DNA from: Trichlorobacter lovleyi
GTDB lineage: Bacteria; Desulfobacterota; Desulfuromonadia; Geobacterales; Pseudopelobacteraceae
Length of the DNA stretch: 32,132 bases
Assembly (NCBI GenBank): GCA_020721175.1
Contig: DYNH01000004.1
Span: 1 to 32,132 of the forward strand
Direction of reading: 5' to 3'
Part shown: one piece after another, positions 1 through 8,697 of the stretch
Layout: every line of letters starts with the position of its first letter
How positions within the stretch are numbered: the first letter of the stretch is position 1
Position numbers and translations under genes: made by a program
Notes under the pieces: generated by a model
Seen by the model: the letters and a program-made list of their open reading frames with translations, nothing else
Database searches by the model: none
What the model was told of the DNA's origin: nothing

Positions 1-94
1 GCTTCCAGAATTGCAAGTTATCCAAAGATTCGGCCAGAAGTTTTTCATCAGGCAAAGCGGTAAGATATTCTGAAGCCAGCAGATACTTTATCAG
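1..94 (-). CDS. possible 5' end of a downstream gene, cut by the window edge
   Basis: Directly after the stop of the histidine kinase gene the minus strand stays open in the same frame to the window edge, for about 31 codons, with a peptide that looks protein-like (for example the stretch EYLTALPDEKLLAESL). There is no ATG or GTG in this frame. Candidate starts are a CTG at 94, right after the kinase stop, or a TTG at 55. A short alternative frame starts at an ATG overlapping this region. A response regulator often follows such kinases, but nothing visible here identifies one. This is a weak call. Confidence 0.2.
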   Translation of the reverse strand, partial: MIKYLLASEYLTALPDEKLLAESLDNLQFWK

Positions 95-2596
95 CTACCC
101 TTTTTTCACAATCGGCAACCTTACTCTGAAGGCAGTTCCCTTGTCTGTCTCTGATTCTACAGCAATACTGCCGCCATGTTCTTCAATAATCTGACGGGTT
201 ATGGAGAGTCCAAGACCTGTGCCAGCGCCCTTACGGGTGAAAAAAGGCTCAAAAATCAGTGGCAGATCAGCATCAGGGATGCCATGGCCTGTATCATTTA
301 TGGTGATTACAATATCGTTTTGATCATACTCAAGATTAATTGTAATCATACCGCCTGCCTTCAACGCTTCCAGGGCATTTTTAAGCAGATTAAGGAAGGC
401 CTGACGAAGTTTTTCCGCATCTATCATGCAGTCTGGCAGACGTGTACTGTTTACATTCAGGGTGATTCCGTTTCTAAAGAATTGGTGTTGCATGAGCATG
501 GCAACATCTTTAACAGCTTCACCCGGATCTGCCTCTTTGAAGTGTGGACGTGGCGGTGCGGCAAAGGTCAGAAGCGCAGATATCAGACGTTCCATCCGCT
601 CTATTTCTGCCATAGCCTTGGATAGCATTTTACGGTCTGCTTCTGACAACTGGGCACGGTCATGCAGATCATCCAGCAGCAGTGAGATGCCGGTAAGAGG
701 ATTCCGTATCTCATGTGATATACCGGCGGCAAGTTTTCCAAGTGAAGCCAGTCGTTCCAATCTGACGGTCTCTTCCCGTAACTCCTCTCGCAAGGTTTCA
801 TCACGCAGGGTAACAGTCAGGCCCTGCTCAGTGCCGCAACCAATCGGAAAAATACCTACATCAAAGTGGTGTTTTCTTCCTTTCAGCTCTTTTTTCAGCG
901 GCTCCCTGCCATAACCGGTTCCAACTGTCATCACCTGGGCAATTCTTGAAGGCAGAGGCTCCCAACCTTCAAACACAGAGGCATAAAAACTTCCCATGGG
1001 CCAAACCCTTCCCAGGAATGTATTAGCTGTACTGTTGCGGTAGGTAAGTTCTCCATTAGCAGCAAAGGTAGTGATTGCGCTTGATATACTTTCCAGAACA
1101 CTTTCCTTGAAGTTGCGTTCATCCAGTATTGCCTGTCTGGACTCCCGCAGTTGTTCAAGTGTAGTAACAAGATTAGCCTTGCGTTGTTCCAGTTCGGCAA
1201 CCATCACGTTGAATGAAAGTGCCAGTTCAGACAGCTCATCCCCCCCTTTTATAATAACAAGACTGCCAGTTTCACCGTTTGCCAGTTTTCTTGCCCCTTC
1301 ATTAAGCAGTTGCAATGGACTGGTGATACCTCTGGCCAGTAACCAGGCGGCAAGTGCGGCAGTCAAGGCGGTCAGTGAGATAAAAATTGTACTTTTATGC
1401 AGATAATCCTTAAGTTTTCTGGCTATCAGATGACTGCTGACATTGGCCTGCTGCTGAAGCTGGTCAACCTGATAGCCGATCGTAATTCCCCCAAATATTC
1501 CATATTTTTTATAATGCCCCGTGTCATAGATGATCGGGGCAAATGCCATAATCTTGCGTGCCTTTCCAACGTTTGTCAGTTCAACAATGCCATCTTGATG
1601 TTTTCTCACCAATTTAAGGGTTTCAGGATAGTTAGGGTGTATAAAACCGGCATGTTCAAGGTTGTACGGTATGTTACCTTCATCAATATCTTTTGGTGTT
1701 GATTTTGTGCTGTACGGGGGTACCAGACGCCCATTTTTATCTACACCACGAATATCCCAATACTTGGGGTGTGTTATAATCCAGCCTTCATCATCAAAAA
1801 GGAATGCGTAGTTGCCACTTTTGTATGATGGAAATATTGTAGAAAAATGAGGGCTGGGATCTATATGCTGTGTAAATTCCATCAGGTGGCGATGGTTTAG
1901 TGAGATGACAAAGGCACCTTTGAATTTACCTTTGTCAGTAAACATGGGGGTTCCAAATCTTATGACGCCTTCATAGCGTCTGCCCAGTGCATTTTCAGGT
2001 TCCAGTGCACCGGCAAGCTGCTGCTCTTTGTTTATATGAAATCCGGTCAAGTGTGTAACATGTATCTGCCCCTTCTCAAGCTTCCTGATCTCATTAAAAT
2101 AGGTCTCACTTTTGTATTCTGTTTCTGATGGATTTGAGACATTGCGAAGTTTTGATTGAGGTAGAAAATGACCATCCTTAAGCACCAGAGTTTCCTTGCC
2201 GTTTGCATTTATAAGAGCAAACGAACTGTAAATCGGAATCATCTCCCGAAATTCTGCAAACCTTCCCTTTGAGACAAGCCGTCTTTCCCAAACCTCGCTT
2301 CGCTGCTGTTTCCAGAATGAAAGCAACATTTGCCGGTTATCAGTAAAACCGCTCAGAAATCTGAGATCATCCTCACGGCGATACAGATATTCTGCTATGC
2401 TGTCAGCCACCTGGCGTGCTCGCATCTGCAGCCCTTCTGTTGCCTGTTTCTCTGCATTGCTTCCTATTTCAACTGCCAGACGTTTCCGAACCTGCTCTAG
2501 TTCTGAAAACAGAAACAGAGATGCAGCCAGAAGAGGCAGCAATGCAATGATCAATGACGCGATAAGAAATTTTTTGAAAATAGTAGGTCTGATCAT
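95..2596 (-). CDS. membrane-bound sensor histidine kinase (Cache-like sensor, HAMP, HisKA, HATPase)
   Basis: This 833-residue protein has an N-terminal membrane segment at about residues 8-30 and a large extracytoplasmic region of about 370 residues of the kind seen in double-Cache sensors. A second membrane segment (LTALTAALAAWLLA) is followed by a HAMP linker, a PAS-like stretch, and the kinase core. The phosphoacceptor is His628 in SHEIRNP. The N box (NLLKNALEAL), G1 box (DTGHGIP), F box (FEPFF) and G2 box (GTGLGL) are all intact, so it should autophosphorylate. The ATG at 2596 is preceded by a weak CAGG ribosome site. The ligand cannot be told from sequence. The gene is divergent from the UbiD-family gene, and any cognate response regulator would lie beyond the left edge. 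Confidence 0.93.
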   Translation of the reverse strand: MIRPTIFKKFLIASLIIALLPLLAASLFLFSELEQVRKRLAVEIGSNAEKQATEGLQMRARQVADSIAEYLYRREDDLRFLSGFTDNRQMLLSFWKQQRSEVWERRLVSKGRFAEFREMIPIYSSFALINANGKETLVLKDGHFLPQSKLRNVSNPSETEYKSETYFNEIRKLEKGQIHVTHLTGFHINKEQQLAGALEPENALGRRYEGVIRFGTPMFTDKGKFKGAFVISLNHRHLMEFTQHIDPSPHFSTIFPSYKSGNYAFLFDDEGWIITHPKYWDIRGVDKNGRLVPPYSTKSTPKDIDEGNIPYNLEHAGFIHPNYPETLKLVRKHQDGIVELTNVGKARKIMAFAPIIYDTGHYKKYGIFGGITIGYQVDQLQQQANVSSHLIARKLKDYLHKSTIFISLTALTAALAAWLLARGITSPLQLLNEGARKLANGETGSLVIIKGGDELSELALSFNVMVAELEQRKANLVTTLEQLRESRQAILDERNFKESVLESISSAITTFAANGELTYRNSTANTFLGRVWPMGSFYASVFEGWEPLPSRIAQVMTVGTGYGREPLKKELKGRKHHFDVGIFPIGCGTEQGLTVTLRDETLREELREETVRLERLASLGKLAAGISHEIRNPLTGISLLLDDLHDRAQLSEADRKMLSKAMAEIERMERLISALLTFAAPPRPHFKEADPGEAVKDVAMLMQHQFFRNGITLNVNSTRLPDCMIDAEKLRQAFLNLLKNALEALKAGGMITINLEYDQNDIVITINDTGHGIPDADLPLIFEPFFTRKGAGTGLGLSITRQIIEEHGGSIAVESETDKGTAFRVRLPIVKKG

Positions 2597-2726
2597 ATAT
2601 AAACCTGAATAAGAAGATAGTGTGGCCAGAGGTTAAAAGGTTTTTCTTGCCCATTATCAATGTCGTAATTAGTATCTGCTTTATAAACAGTCTGTAAACT
2701 GAATGCTATCAGGAAATGAGTCATAA

Positions 2727-4574
2727 ATGGGATATAAAAATCTTCAGGAGACGGTGCGGGATTTGGAATATCACGGCATGTTGAGAAGGATTAATGTGCC
2801 TGTTGATCCTTACCTTGAGGTAGGGATGATACAACGCAGGGTTTACCAGGCAGGCGGTCCGGCCTTGCTGTTTACCAATGTTAAAGGTTCAGATTTTCCG
2901 ATGCTTGGCAATCTCTTTGGGACCCTCGAACGTACCCGTTTTATCTTCCGTGATACCCTGCGTACAATCGAAACCCTTGTCAAGTTGAAGGTTAACCCTT
3001 TCCAGTTACTGAAAACCCCTGGTAATCTGCTAAAGGTACCACTTGGGGCATTACATCTGCTCCCCAGGTCTGTCACGGCAAGTCAGGCTCCGTCTCTGGC
3101 ATTTAAAACCATCCTGTCCAGATTGCCTCAACTTGTTTCATGGCCAAAGGATGGCGGCGCATTTGTAACTCTGCCCCAAGTGTATAGTGAAAGTCCATTT
3201 AAACCAGGTTTTGCAAAATCAAATATCGGGATGTACCGTGTACAGATATCAGGAAACTGCTATCAGCAGGACAAGCAGGCCGGATTGCATTATCAGATTC
3301 ATAGAGGGATAGGGGTACATCATCAGGAGGCTATCAGCAGAGAGGAACGGTTGAAGGTTAATGTCTTTATAGGGGGATCACCGGCCATGTCTGTTGCAGC
3401 AGTAATGCCACTTCCGGAAGGAATGCCGGAACTTTCCTTTGCAGGTCTGCTGGCGGGGCACAGAATATCAATGTCGAGGTTGAACGGACATCTGCCTGTG
3501 TCTGCGGAGGCAGATTTTTGCATTGTTGGCTCGATTGACCCATTTGCCACTCTTCCGGAAGGACCATTCGGCGACCACTTGGGTTATTACAGTCTCACCC
3601 ATCCCTTTCCATTTATTGATGTGGAGGCGGTTTATCACCGTGCTGATGCTATCTGGCCATTTACTTCTGTGGGGCGTCCGCCGCAGGAAGATACATCTTT
3701 CGGAGCCTTTATTCATGAGCTGACAGGAGAGCTGATCCCTACAGTATTACCTGGAATAAAGGCAGTTCATGCTGTTGATGCAGCAGGTGTTCATCCGTTG
3801 CTGCTAGCAATCGGTTCCGAGCGTTACACCCCTTACAACGGGGTTCAGCAACCGCTTGAGTTATTAACACAGGCCAACGCCATTCTTGGTCAGGGACAGC
3901 TTTCACTTGCCAAATATCTTCTTATTGTTGCTGAACAGGACAACCCTGATCTGGATATACATGATATTGCCGCTGTATTCAGACATCTGCTTGAAAGAAT
4001 GGATCACCGGCGAGATTTGCATTTTCATACATCTACAACCATTGATACGCTTGATTACTCTGGTTGCGGTTTAAACAGCGGTTCAAAACTGGTTATTGCA
4101 GCAGCAGGCCCAATCCGGCGTACACTTTTAACAGAATTACCGGTAGAAATACCAATGACCGCAGGTTGGTCAAAACCTGCCCTGGCCTTGCCAGGCCTGC
4201 TGCTTTTGCAGGGAACTGCTGCTAATTCTGATAACGGTGAACCAGACCAGGCACTGCAAGCGCTCTGTAATTTTTGGGAGCAGGTTCCTTTGCCTGATGG
4301 AATAGCCATGGTGGTTATAGTGGATGATAGCGAGTTCTGCAGCCGCAGTCTTGATAATTTTTTATGGGTTACTTTTACCCGTTCCAATCCTGCTTCAGAT
4401 GTATACGGTGTTGGAATCTCTGTAAGACAACGCCACTGGGGATGCAGAGGTCCAATGGTAATTGATGCCCGTATCAAGCCATTTCATGCCCCGCTGCTGG
4501 AAGAAGACCAGGCTGCTGTCAATCGTATTGAAGCCCTCGCAATACCAGGGGAGCCGCTTTATTCATTGTGGTAA
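2727..4574 (+). CDS. UbiD-family prenylated-FMN decarboxylase
   Basis: This 615-residue protein belongs to the UbiD (3-octaprenyl-4-hydroxybenzoate decarboxylase) family, whose members remove or add carboxyl groups on unsaturated or aromatic acids using prenylated FMN. The family signature PEGPFGDHLGYYS lies at about residues 277-289 and carries the catalytic Glu-Asp pair. The upstream NIGMYR segment and a following His/Arg-rich stretch match the cofactor and metal binding region. It is longer than E. coli UbiD (about 500 residues), as many UbiD homologues of anaerobes are. The ATG at 2727 follows an AGGAAATGAG ribosome site. No UbiX flavin prenyltransferase is in the window. In a Geobacter-like organism it could serve quinone synthesis (menaquinone is typical there) or aromatic acid metabolism; the substrate is unknown, so I give no gene symbol. 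Confidence 0.88.
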   Translation: MGYKNLQETVRDLEYHGMLRRINVPVDPYLEVGMIQRRVYQAGGPALLFTNVKGSDFPMLGNLFGTLERTRFIFRDTLRTIETLVKLKVNPFQLLKTPGNLLKVPLGALHLLPRSVTASQAPSLAFKTILSRLPQLVSWPKDGGAFVTLPQVYSESPFKPGFAKSNIGMYRVQISGNCYQQDKQAGLHYQIHRGIGVHHQEAISREERLKVNVFIGGSPAMSVAAVMPLPEGMPELSFAGLLAGHRISMSRLNGHLPVSAEADFCIVGSIDPFATLPEGPFGDHLGYYSLTHPFPFIDVEAVYHRADAIWPFTSVGRPPQEDTSFGAFIHELTGELIPTVLPGIKAVHAVDAAGVHPLLLAIGSERYTPYNGVQQPLELLTQANAILGQGQLSLAKYLLIVAEQDNPDLDIHDIAAVFRHLLERMDHRRDLHFHTSTTIDTLDYSGCGLNSGSKLVIAAAGPIRRTLLTELPVEIPMTAGWSKPALALPGLLLLQGTAANSDNGEPDQALQALCNFWEQVPLPDGIAMVVIVDDSEFCSRSLDNFLWVTFTRSNPASDVYGVGISVRQRHWGCRGPMVIDARIKPFHAPLLEEDQAAVNRIEALAIPGEPLYSLW

Positions 4575-4667
4575 AATAATGTGAGAACTTTTCTCCCCTT
4601 TTTCTTTTATAAATATGTGCTATGATTTACGCACTTGATTAAGACAAATTCCTCAGAGGAGGTCTGA

Positions 4668-5177
4668 ATGGCTACCACTGCCCTGGTAAAAAGCGGAGAT
4701 GTAACCACAACCGGTGGAGACCAGTTGATACAACTGGTTAGTTTTATGCTTAGCAATGAAGAATACGGTGTAGAGGTCTTGAAGGTTAGAGAGATTATCA
4801 GGATGCCTGGCATTACCAAAATGCCTAATACACCACCATATGTGGAAGGCATTATAAACTTGAGAGGCAAGGTAATTCCAATCATCTCAATGCGTAAACG
4901 TTTTGGATTATCAGAATCAGACCATGACAGTCATACCAGAATTATGGTCATGGATGTTGCAGGAGGCTTGACCGGTTTTATTGTTGATGCTGTTTCAGAG
5001 GTAATCAGAATCCACTCCAGTGAAATTCAGCCCCCACCTACCATGGTTTCGGGAAATATTGATCAGGAGTTTATTACCGGGGTTTTCAACCACTCGGACC
5101 GACTTCTGATTATTATGGATGTTGACCGGATGTTCTCTCCCCAGGAACGGGAGTATTTTGGTGGTGTAGGGGATTAG
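4668..5177 (+). CDS. cheW: chemotaxis coupling protein CheW
   Basis: This 169-residue protein is a single CheW domain, the soluble adaptor that couples chemoreceptors to the CheA kinase. Typical CheW sequence is visible: LVSFMLSNEEYGVEVLKVREI near the start, then MPNTPPYVEGIINLRGKVIPII, and the C-terminal SGNIDQEFITGVF and LIIMDVDRMF. The start at 4668 has a strong AGAGGAGG site 7-8 bases upstream. It is a lone cheW with no cheA, cheY or receptor gene next to it, so it probably joins an array encoded elsewhere or serves a Che-like pathway not for motility. The 93-base gap from the UbiD gene suggests its own promoter. Confidence 0.95.
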   Translation: MATTALVKSGDVTTTGGDQLIQLVSFMLSNEEYGVEVLKVREIIRMPGITKMPNTPPYVEGIINLRGKVIPIISMRKRFGLSESDHDSHTRIMVMDVAGGLTGFIVDAVSEVIRIHSSEIQPPPTMVSGNIDQEFITGVFNHSDRLLIIMDVDRMFSPQEREYFGGVGD

Positions 5178-5257
5178 CAATCTGCGTAAGGACAAATTTT
5201 GCGTTATCAGTTCTATATGGTCTTGGTAGAGGTCTCTTGCTAAAACCCTTAATTGCC

Positions 5258-5360
5258 TCATTTCGGCTAAAAGCCTTTCGGAATCCAGATTTTAACTGCC
5301 TGAAAAGACTGGATCCACGATAGAGGCCTTCGGCTATGACAATCTTTTTGAAAGAGCCTC
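5258..5360 (-). repeat. interspersed hairpin repeat, type 1, copy A (one end missing)
   Basis: Read on the minus strand, this copy begins with GAGGCTCTTTCAAAAAGATT, continues through TGTCAT, a GGCCTCTATC hairpin region, GGATCCAGTCTTTTCAG and AAAATCTGGATTCCG, and closely follows copy B at 6914-7052 in the opposite orientation. The terminal inverted repeat is present at the gene-facing end (about 5344-5364) but the far end is degraded. It lies just downstream of the oxidoreductase gene. It encodes nothing. Confidence 0.85.
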
Positions 5361-5384
5361 GAATGTTTGAATTTTTTAGAGATA

Positions 5385-5415
5385 TCCGGTGGTCTTGCTT
5401 TGCTTGACCACCGGA
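5385..5415 (-). terminator. hairpin terminator downstream of the oxidoreductase gene
   Basis: A perfect 10-base-pair stem (TCCGGTGGTC at 5385-5394, GACCACCGGA at 5406-5415) with an 11-base loop sits 6 bases after the stop of the minus-strand oxidoreductase gene. The tail on the minus strand (TATCTCTAAAAAATTC) has no clean U-run, so termination efficiency is uncertain, but position and stem strength support the call. Confidence 0.65.
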
Positions 5416-5421
5416 ACCCGG

Positions 5422-6765
5422 CTAATTTTCAAATTGTACAATTGCTTGTGTAGCTGCCAAGTGTAACAGATATTTATTTGGTGCGAACGTACCCATTGGC
5501 TGGGTTGCGTAATTATATGCAAATAAATTATATGCTGTTGCATTGTTTTGTATTGCTATCCCAATTCCATTAATCATTTCAGCAACCTGATCATTACCTG
5601 CCAACTGGGCTCCCAATAACTTAAGGTCACTATTATCAAAAAAGAATGTCCCTCTGGTCTTGACTGCCCCGGGCAATTTTCCGGGATGTCTGTTAAATTC
5701 AGAAACTTCTACCTGAATTACGCCATAGCCGGCATCTTCGCATTGTTGTCTTGTCATACCTGCCGCAGCAAAGTAATCTCCTTTAACGGCTGTAGAAAAC
5801 AGATTTGTTATACCAACCGGACTCATTAATTTCTTTTTTCCCAATAGATTATAGGCCGCATTTCTGCCTTCTTTGGATGCAATTGAAGCCAGCCTGATGT
5901 TACTTACTTCATTTGTAAACAGGTCAATTTTAGACGCACAGTCACCAATCGCCATTATGTTGGGGTCGCTGGTACGCTGATATTCATCTACCTTGATTGC
6001 AGAACGGGAATCCAGCTCCAGCCCTGCCTCTTTTGCCAGTGATGAGTTTGGTACTGCACCAATGACAAGAAATACAATGTCGGCATCAATAAATTCACCG
6101 TTACTCAGCTTGACTTTTTGAACAGCCCCTGTGCCGCTGAAGCCCTGCACTGAAATCCCTGTCAGGACATTAATTCCATGTAATTTCATTTTTTCTTCAA
6201 TTTCTATTGAATATTTCGCTTCAAAAGCAACGCTGAGACAATATGGGGCATATTCAACAAGCGTAATTTTTTTTCCAGACAGGTGACTTATTTCATCAGC
6301 AAGTTCTACACCAATAAAACCGCCACCAACTATTACAACTGACTTGGCTGCTTCTACCTTAGCCCTTAAATCAACGGTCTTATCCAGATCCTTTTCTATT
6401 ATGTAAATGCCTTCCAAATCTATCCCTTCAAACTTGGGTTTAATCGGATTGGAGCCTGTTGCCAAAACAAGCTGATCGTAAGCTACAGGATCGTTATTTT
6501 TTAAATAGACTTTTTTTTCATCACGATTTATGGAGATTACATCATCAATCACCAATGTGGACCCCTGATCTATTATTTCAGTGTCTGCTGATAAATTATC
6601 ATTCGGGTCTTTCAGAACTCCTAATGCATATGGAATACCGCAAGGAACAGGGGCACGTCTGTTGCTTCTTATAACTGTATGTGTGACATCTTTATTAAGT
6701 TTTTTAGATGTAATTACGAAGCCTTTAGCTGCCACACCACCACCAATAACTACTACCTTGTTCAT
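5422..6765 (-). CDS. FAD-dependent pyridine nucleotide-disulfide oxidoreductase (NADH oxidase / CoA-disulfide reductase type)
   Basis: The 447-residue product starts with an FAD-binding Rossmann motif (VVVIGGGVAAKG, residues 4-15). A single redox Cys, Cys42 in PCGIPYALG, sits as in NADH oxidase, NADH peroxidase and CoA-disulfide reductase. A second Rossmann motif for NAD(P)H (VVIVGGGFIGVELA) and the FAD site ending in MAIGDCA follow, with a dimerisation domain at the C-terminus. I chose the ATG at 6765 because a GGAGG site lies just before it; the frame is open 16 codons further upstream but without a ribosome site. Likely roles are thiol, polysulfide, peroxide or oxygen reduction; the sequence cannot separate these. 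The gene looks richer in A+T than its neighbours and lies between two inverted copies of the same repeat, which hints at transfer. Confidence 0.85.
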   Translation of the reverse strand: MNKVVVIGGGVAAKGFVITSKKLNKDVTHTVIRSNRRAPVPCGIPYALGVLKDPNDNLSADTEIIDQGSTLVIDDVISINRDEKKVYLKNNDPVAYDQLVLATGSNPIKPKFEGIDLEGIYIIEKDLDKTVDLRAKVEAAKSVVIVGGGFIGVELADEISHLSGKKITLVEYAPYCLSVAFEAKYSIEIEEKMKLHGINVLTGISVQGFSGTGAVQKVKLSNGEFIDADIVFLVIGAVPNSSLAKEAGLELDSRSAIKVDEYQRTSDPNIMAIGDCASKIDLFTNEVSNIRLASIASKEGRNAAYNLLGKKKLMSPVGITNLFSTAVKGDYFAAAGMTRQQCEDAGYGVIQVEVSEFNRHPGKLPGAVKTRGTFFFDNSDLKLLGAQLAGNDQVAEMINGIGIAIQNNATAYNLFAYNYATQPMGTFAPNKYLLHLAATQAIVQFEN

Positions 6766-6793
6766 AAAACCTCCATTTTCTGAATATTTAATC

Positions 6794-6816
6794 TGCTTGA
6801 CTATTTGATACAAGCA
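6794..6816 (-). promoter_or_regulatory. possible operator-like inverted repeat upstream of the oxidoreductase gene
   Basis: TGCTTG at 6794-6799 is mirrored by CAAGCA at 6811-6816 with an 11-base spacer, 29 bases upstream of the oxidoreductase start. The arms are short and no known regulator site is recognised, so this is only a candidate. Confidence 0.22.
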
Positions 6817-6913
6817 GTTGAAACACTGTACACTAATTTAACTAATATAAGATAATTTTAATTTAATAACAACGCCATCATTTTTTAACCTAGCATTATC
6901 AAAATTGCGTTAC

Positions 6914-7052
6914 ATATGAGGTTCTTTCAAAAAGATTGTCATCCCCGAAGGCCTCTATCGGGGATCCAGTCTTTTCAGTTGTTTAAAATCTGGATTCCGG
7001 CTTAAAGCCTGCCGGAATGACACAATTCGGGACTTTTGAAAGAGGCTCATAT
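6914..7052 (+). repeat. interspersed hairpin repeat, type 1, copy B (both ends present)
   Basis: This 139-base element begins ATATGAGGTTCTTTCAAAAAG and ends with a near-perfect inverted copy (CTTTTGAAAGAGGCTCATAT). Between these ends lie two hairpins: ATCCCCGA with TCGGGGAT, and ATTCCGGC with GCCGGAAT. Copy A at 5258-5360 is the same element in reverse orientation. The ends and size resemble a MITE-like or REP-like element. No coding frame is present and I saw no clear target-site duplication. Confidence 0.88.
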
Positions 7053-7194
7053 TCAAAAGTCCCTGATACAGACTTTTTGAGTTCCGTAACATGCAGATGT
7101 TATTATTGTGTAATGGTGATATAAATCAAAGATTTATGGCAGAAATGTTGTGCGGGATTTAATAATTAGGCGAGATTTACGAACTCAAAAATAC

Positions 7195-7224
7195 AGAAAG
7201 CCCGTCGTGATAGGCGGGCTTTCT
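7195..7224 (-). terminator. Rho-independent terminator of the rpsF-rplI operon
   Basis: A 10-base-pair stem AGAAAGCCCG (7195-7204) / CGGGCTTTCT (7215-7224) with a 10-base loop lies 23 bases past the rplI stop. On the minus strand it is followed by GTATTTTTGAG, a short U-rich tail. Confidence 0.85.
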
Positions 7225-7247
7225 ATGAGTATACTGTCGAATTTTAC

Positions 7248-7691
7248 TTATGCGGCGGTGATGACTACCTTAAGGTTTGCTGTTACCTCAGGATGAATCT
7301 TGACTGTCACAGTATATTCTCCCACTTTTTTGATAGATTCGGCCAGTACAATTTTTTTGCGGTCAACTTCAATGTTGTTAACTTTCAGAAATGCCGCAAT
7401 CTCCATATTGGTCACAGAACCAAACAGCTTGCCTTCATCTCCGGCTTGGTGGGTGAGATTAATAGCAAGTGCCTCAAGTCTGGCAGCAAGATTTTTTGCA
7501 GCTTCAAGTGTTTTGTTCTTTTTGTATGCAAGTTGACGTTTGGTGTGTTCAAGGGCTTTTGCGTTTTTTTCTGTAGCCTCTATAGCTAATCCCTTGGGTA
7601 ACAGGTAATTGCGGGCATAGCCAGGGGCAACTTTGGTAATATCACCAATCTGCCCCAGATGTTCGATGTTTTCTTTAAGTATAACCTTCAT
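7248..7691 (-). CDS. rplI: 50S ribosomal protein L9
   Basis: The 147-residue protein begins MKVILKENIEHLGQIGDI, the conserved N-terminal domain of L9, which binds 23S rRNA. The family landmark GYARNYLLPKGLAIEAT follows, then the long connecting helix (NAKALEHTKRQLAYKKNKTLEAAK) and the C-terminal domain ending in HPEVTANLKVVI. The length matches the bacterial family (about 150). The start at 7691 is supported by a strong AAAGGAG site; the frame is open 27 codons further upstream but this only overlaps the preceding gene. It is the last gene of rpsF-rpsR-DUF2232-rplI and is followed by a clear terminator. Confidence 0.98.
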   Translation of the reverse strand: MKVILKENIEHLGQIGDITKVAPGYARNYLLPKGLAIEATEKNAKALEHTKRQLAYKKNKTLEAAKNLAARLEALAINLTHQAGDEGKLFGSVTNMEIAAFLKVNNIEVDRKKIVLAESIKKVGEYTVTVKIHPEVTANLKVVITAA

Positions 7692-7725
7692 TTTATTTCT
7701 CCTTTCAAGCCTGTATTTACAGGTT

Positions 7726-8685
7726 TTATTCCTGATTGTTGCGTGGAACGCGAAAATCACCCCAGTAATCAAAAATTCCTACTATGGCAACTACACCATT
7801 TAAATAGGGTTGTGTCAAAAGCAGAATTGCCAGAAAAACCTTAAGGGTTCCGCTGAAGCCGGAGCGATCGCAGTAGGTAATCAGAACAGCCAGACCTTGC
7901 ATAAAATAAAGCGCAGCCAGCACGATAAGTATGTTTAGTGCCGGTGTTGAAATTAGTGTTGTTGGAGCCAGCACAGAAAAACCTGCTATAATCAGCAGCC
8001 AGATCAATATCTCCGGTACCTTAAACTCCCGAAATTGGGGCAGGTTAAGTTCAATGGATCTACTTGTTGCCATTCTGTTAAACAAAAGCAGACTAACCAT
8101 GCTGACGAGACCTGTATTTATTGTGGCTACTGCAGGATAGATTTGGATCATCAGCTTTTTGATGGAATGCATCCCCTGTCTGATCGTTTCCATATCCTGA
8201 GCAGAAAGCCCTGCCTGCTGCTCATAAAGTTTTAATGCCTGGCTTAAACCTTCATTAATCTCTTTTTCTGCAAACAGATGGGGATTTGTACCGCTGGTAA
8301 AAGAAAAAATCGCTACCATCAATGCTGTCATTATCAAAGCAGATGCAGTTGACCAAAGTATAGAACGGGAAGGCCTGAATCCCCGTAAAGCAAATTCAGG
8401 AATCAGAAGTCCGATCAGTCCACATTGAACGGCATACCAGGCTCCAACAGGAGGGGTGAACAGCACAGCCATGAGTAACAAAGCAAGCAGGGCGGAGAAT
8501 TCGGCAGCGCCTCTGCCGCCCATAATGCGTGACAATCCCAATGGAGCTGGCGCAATAAATGCCGAGATAAAGCCGAACAAAGGGACTGCAAGGCTAGCGC
8601 TAAAGAGCAGACCCGATCCAATGGTCCCTATCAGGACGGCGACCAGTATCTGGCCGCCGTTTGGATGCTGCTGGGAGTTATCCAT
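7726..8685 (-). CDS. DUF2232 (YybS-like) integral membrane protein
   Basis: This 319-residue protein is very hydrophobic, with about eight predicted membrane segments by eye (for example GQILVAVLIGTIGSGLLFSASLAV near the start, FSALLALLLMAVLF, and ILIWLLIIAGFSVLA). Its length and position between rpsR and rplI are those of the YybS/DUF2232 family, which is often encoded beside ribosomal protein genes in Firmicutes and Desulfuromonadales. Function in the family is not established; distant relation to membrane transport components has been suggested, so a transport role would be inference. The ATG at 8685 follows a GGGG site, 12 bases after the rpsR stop, so it is translated from the ribosomal operon. 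Confidence 0.85.
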   Translation of the reverse strand: MDNSQQHPNGGQILVAVLIGTIGSGLLFSASLAVPLFGFISAFIAPAPLGLSRIMGGRGAAEFSALLALLLMAVLFTPPVGAWYAVQCGLIGLLIPEFALRGFRPSRSILWSTASALIMTALMVAIFSFTSGTNPHLFAEKEINEGLSQALKLYEQQAGLSAQDMETIRQGMHSIKKLMIQIYPAVATINTGLVSMVSLLLFNRMATSRSIELNLPQFREFKVPEILIWLLIIAGFSVLAPTTLISTPALNILIVLAALYFMQGLAVLITYCDRSGFSGTLKVFLAILLLTQPYLNGVVAIVGIFDYWGDFRVPRNNQE

Positions 8686-8697
8686 GTATCCCCGACG

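Noticed and set aside
4055-4477. 140-codon open frame antisense to the UbiD-family gene
   Set aside because: The composition is Ser/Pro-rich as expected for an antisense shadow and it is fully covered by the real gene.
7692-7772. Extended N-terminus of L9
   Set aside because: The 27 extra codons overlap the preceding gene, and the conserved L9 start MKVIL has a strong ribosome site at 7691.
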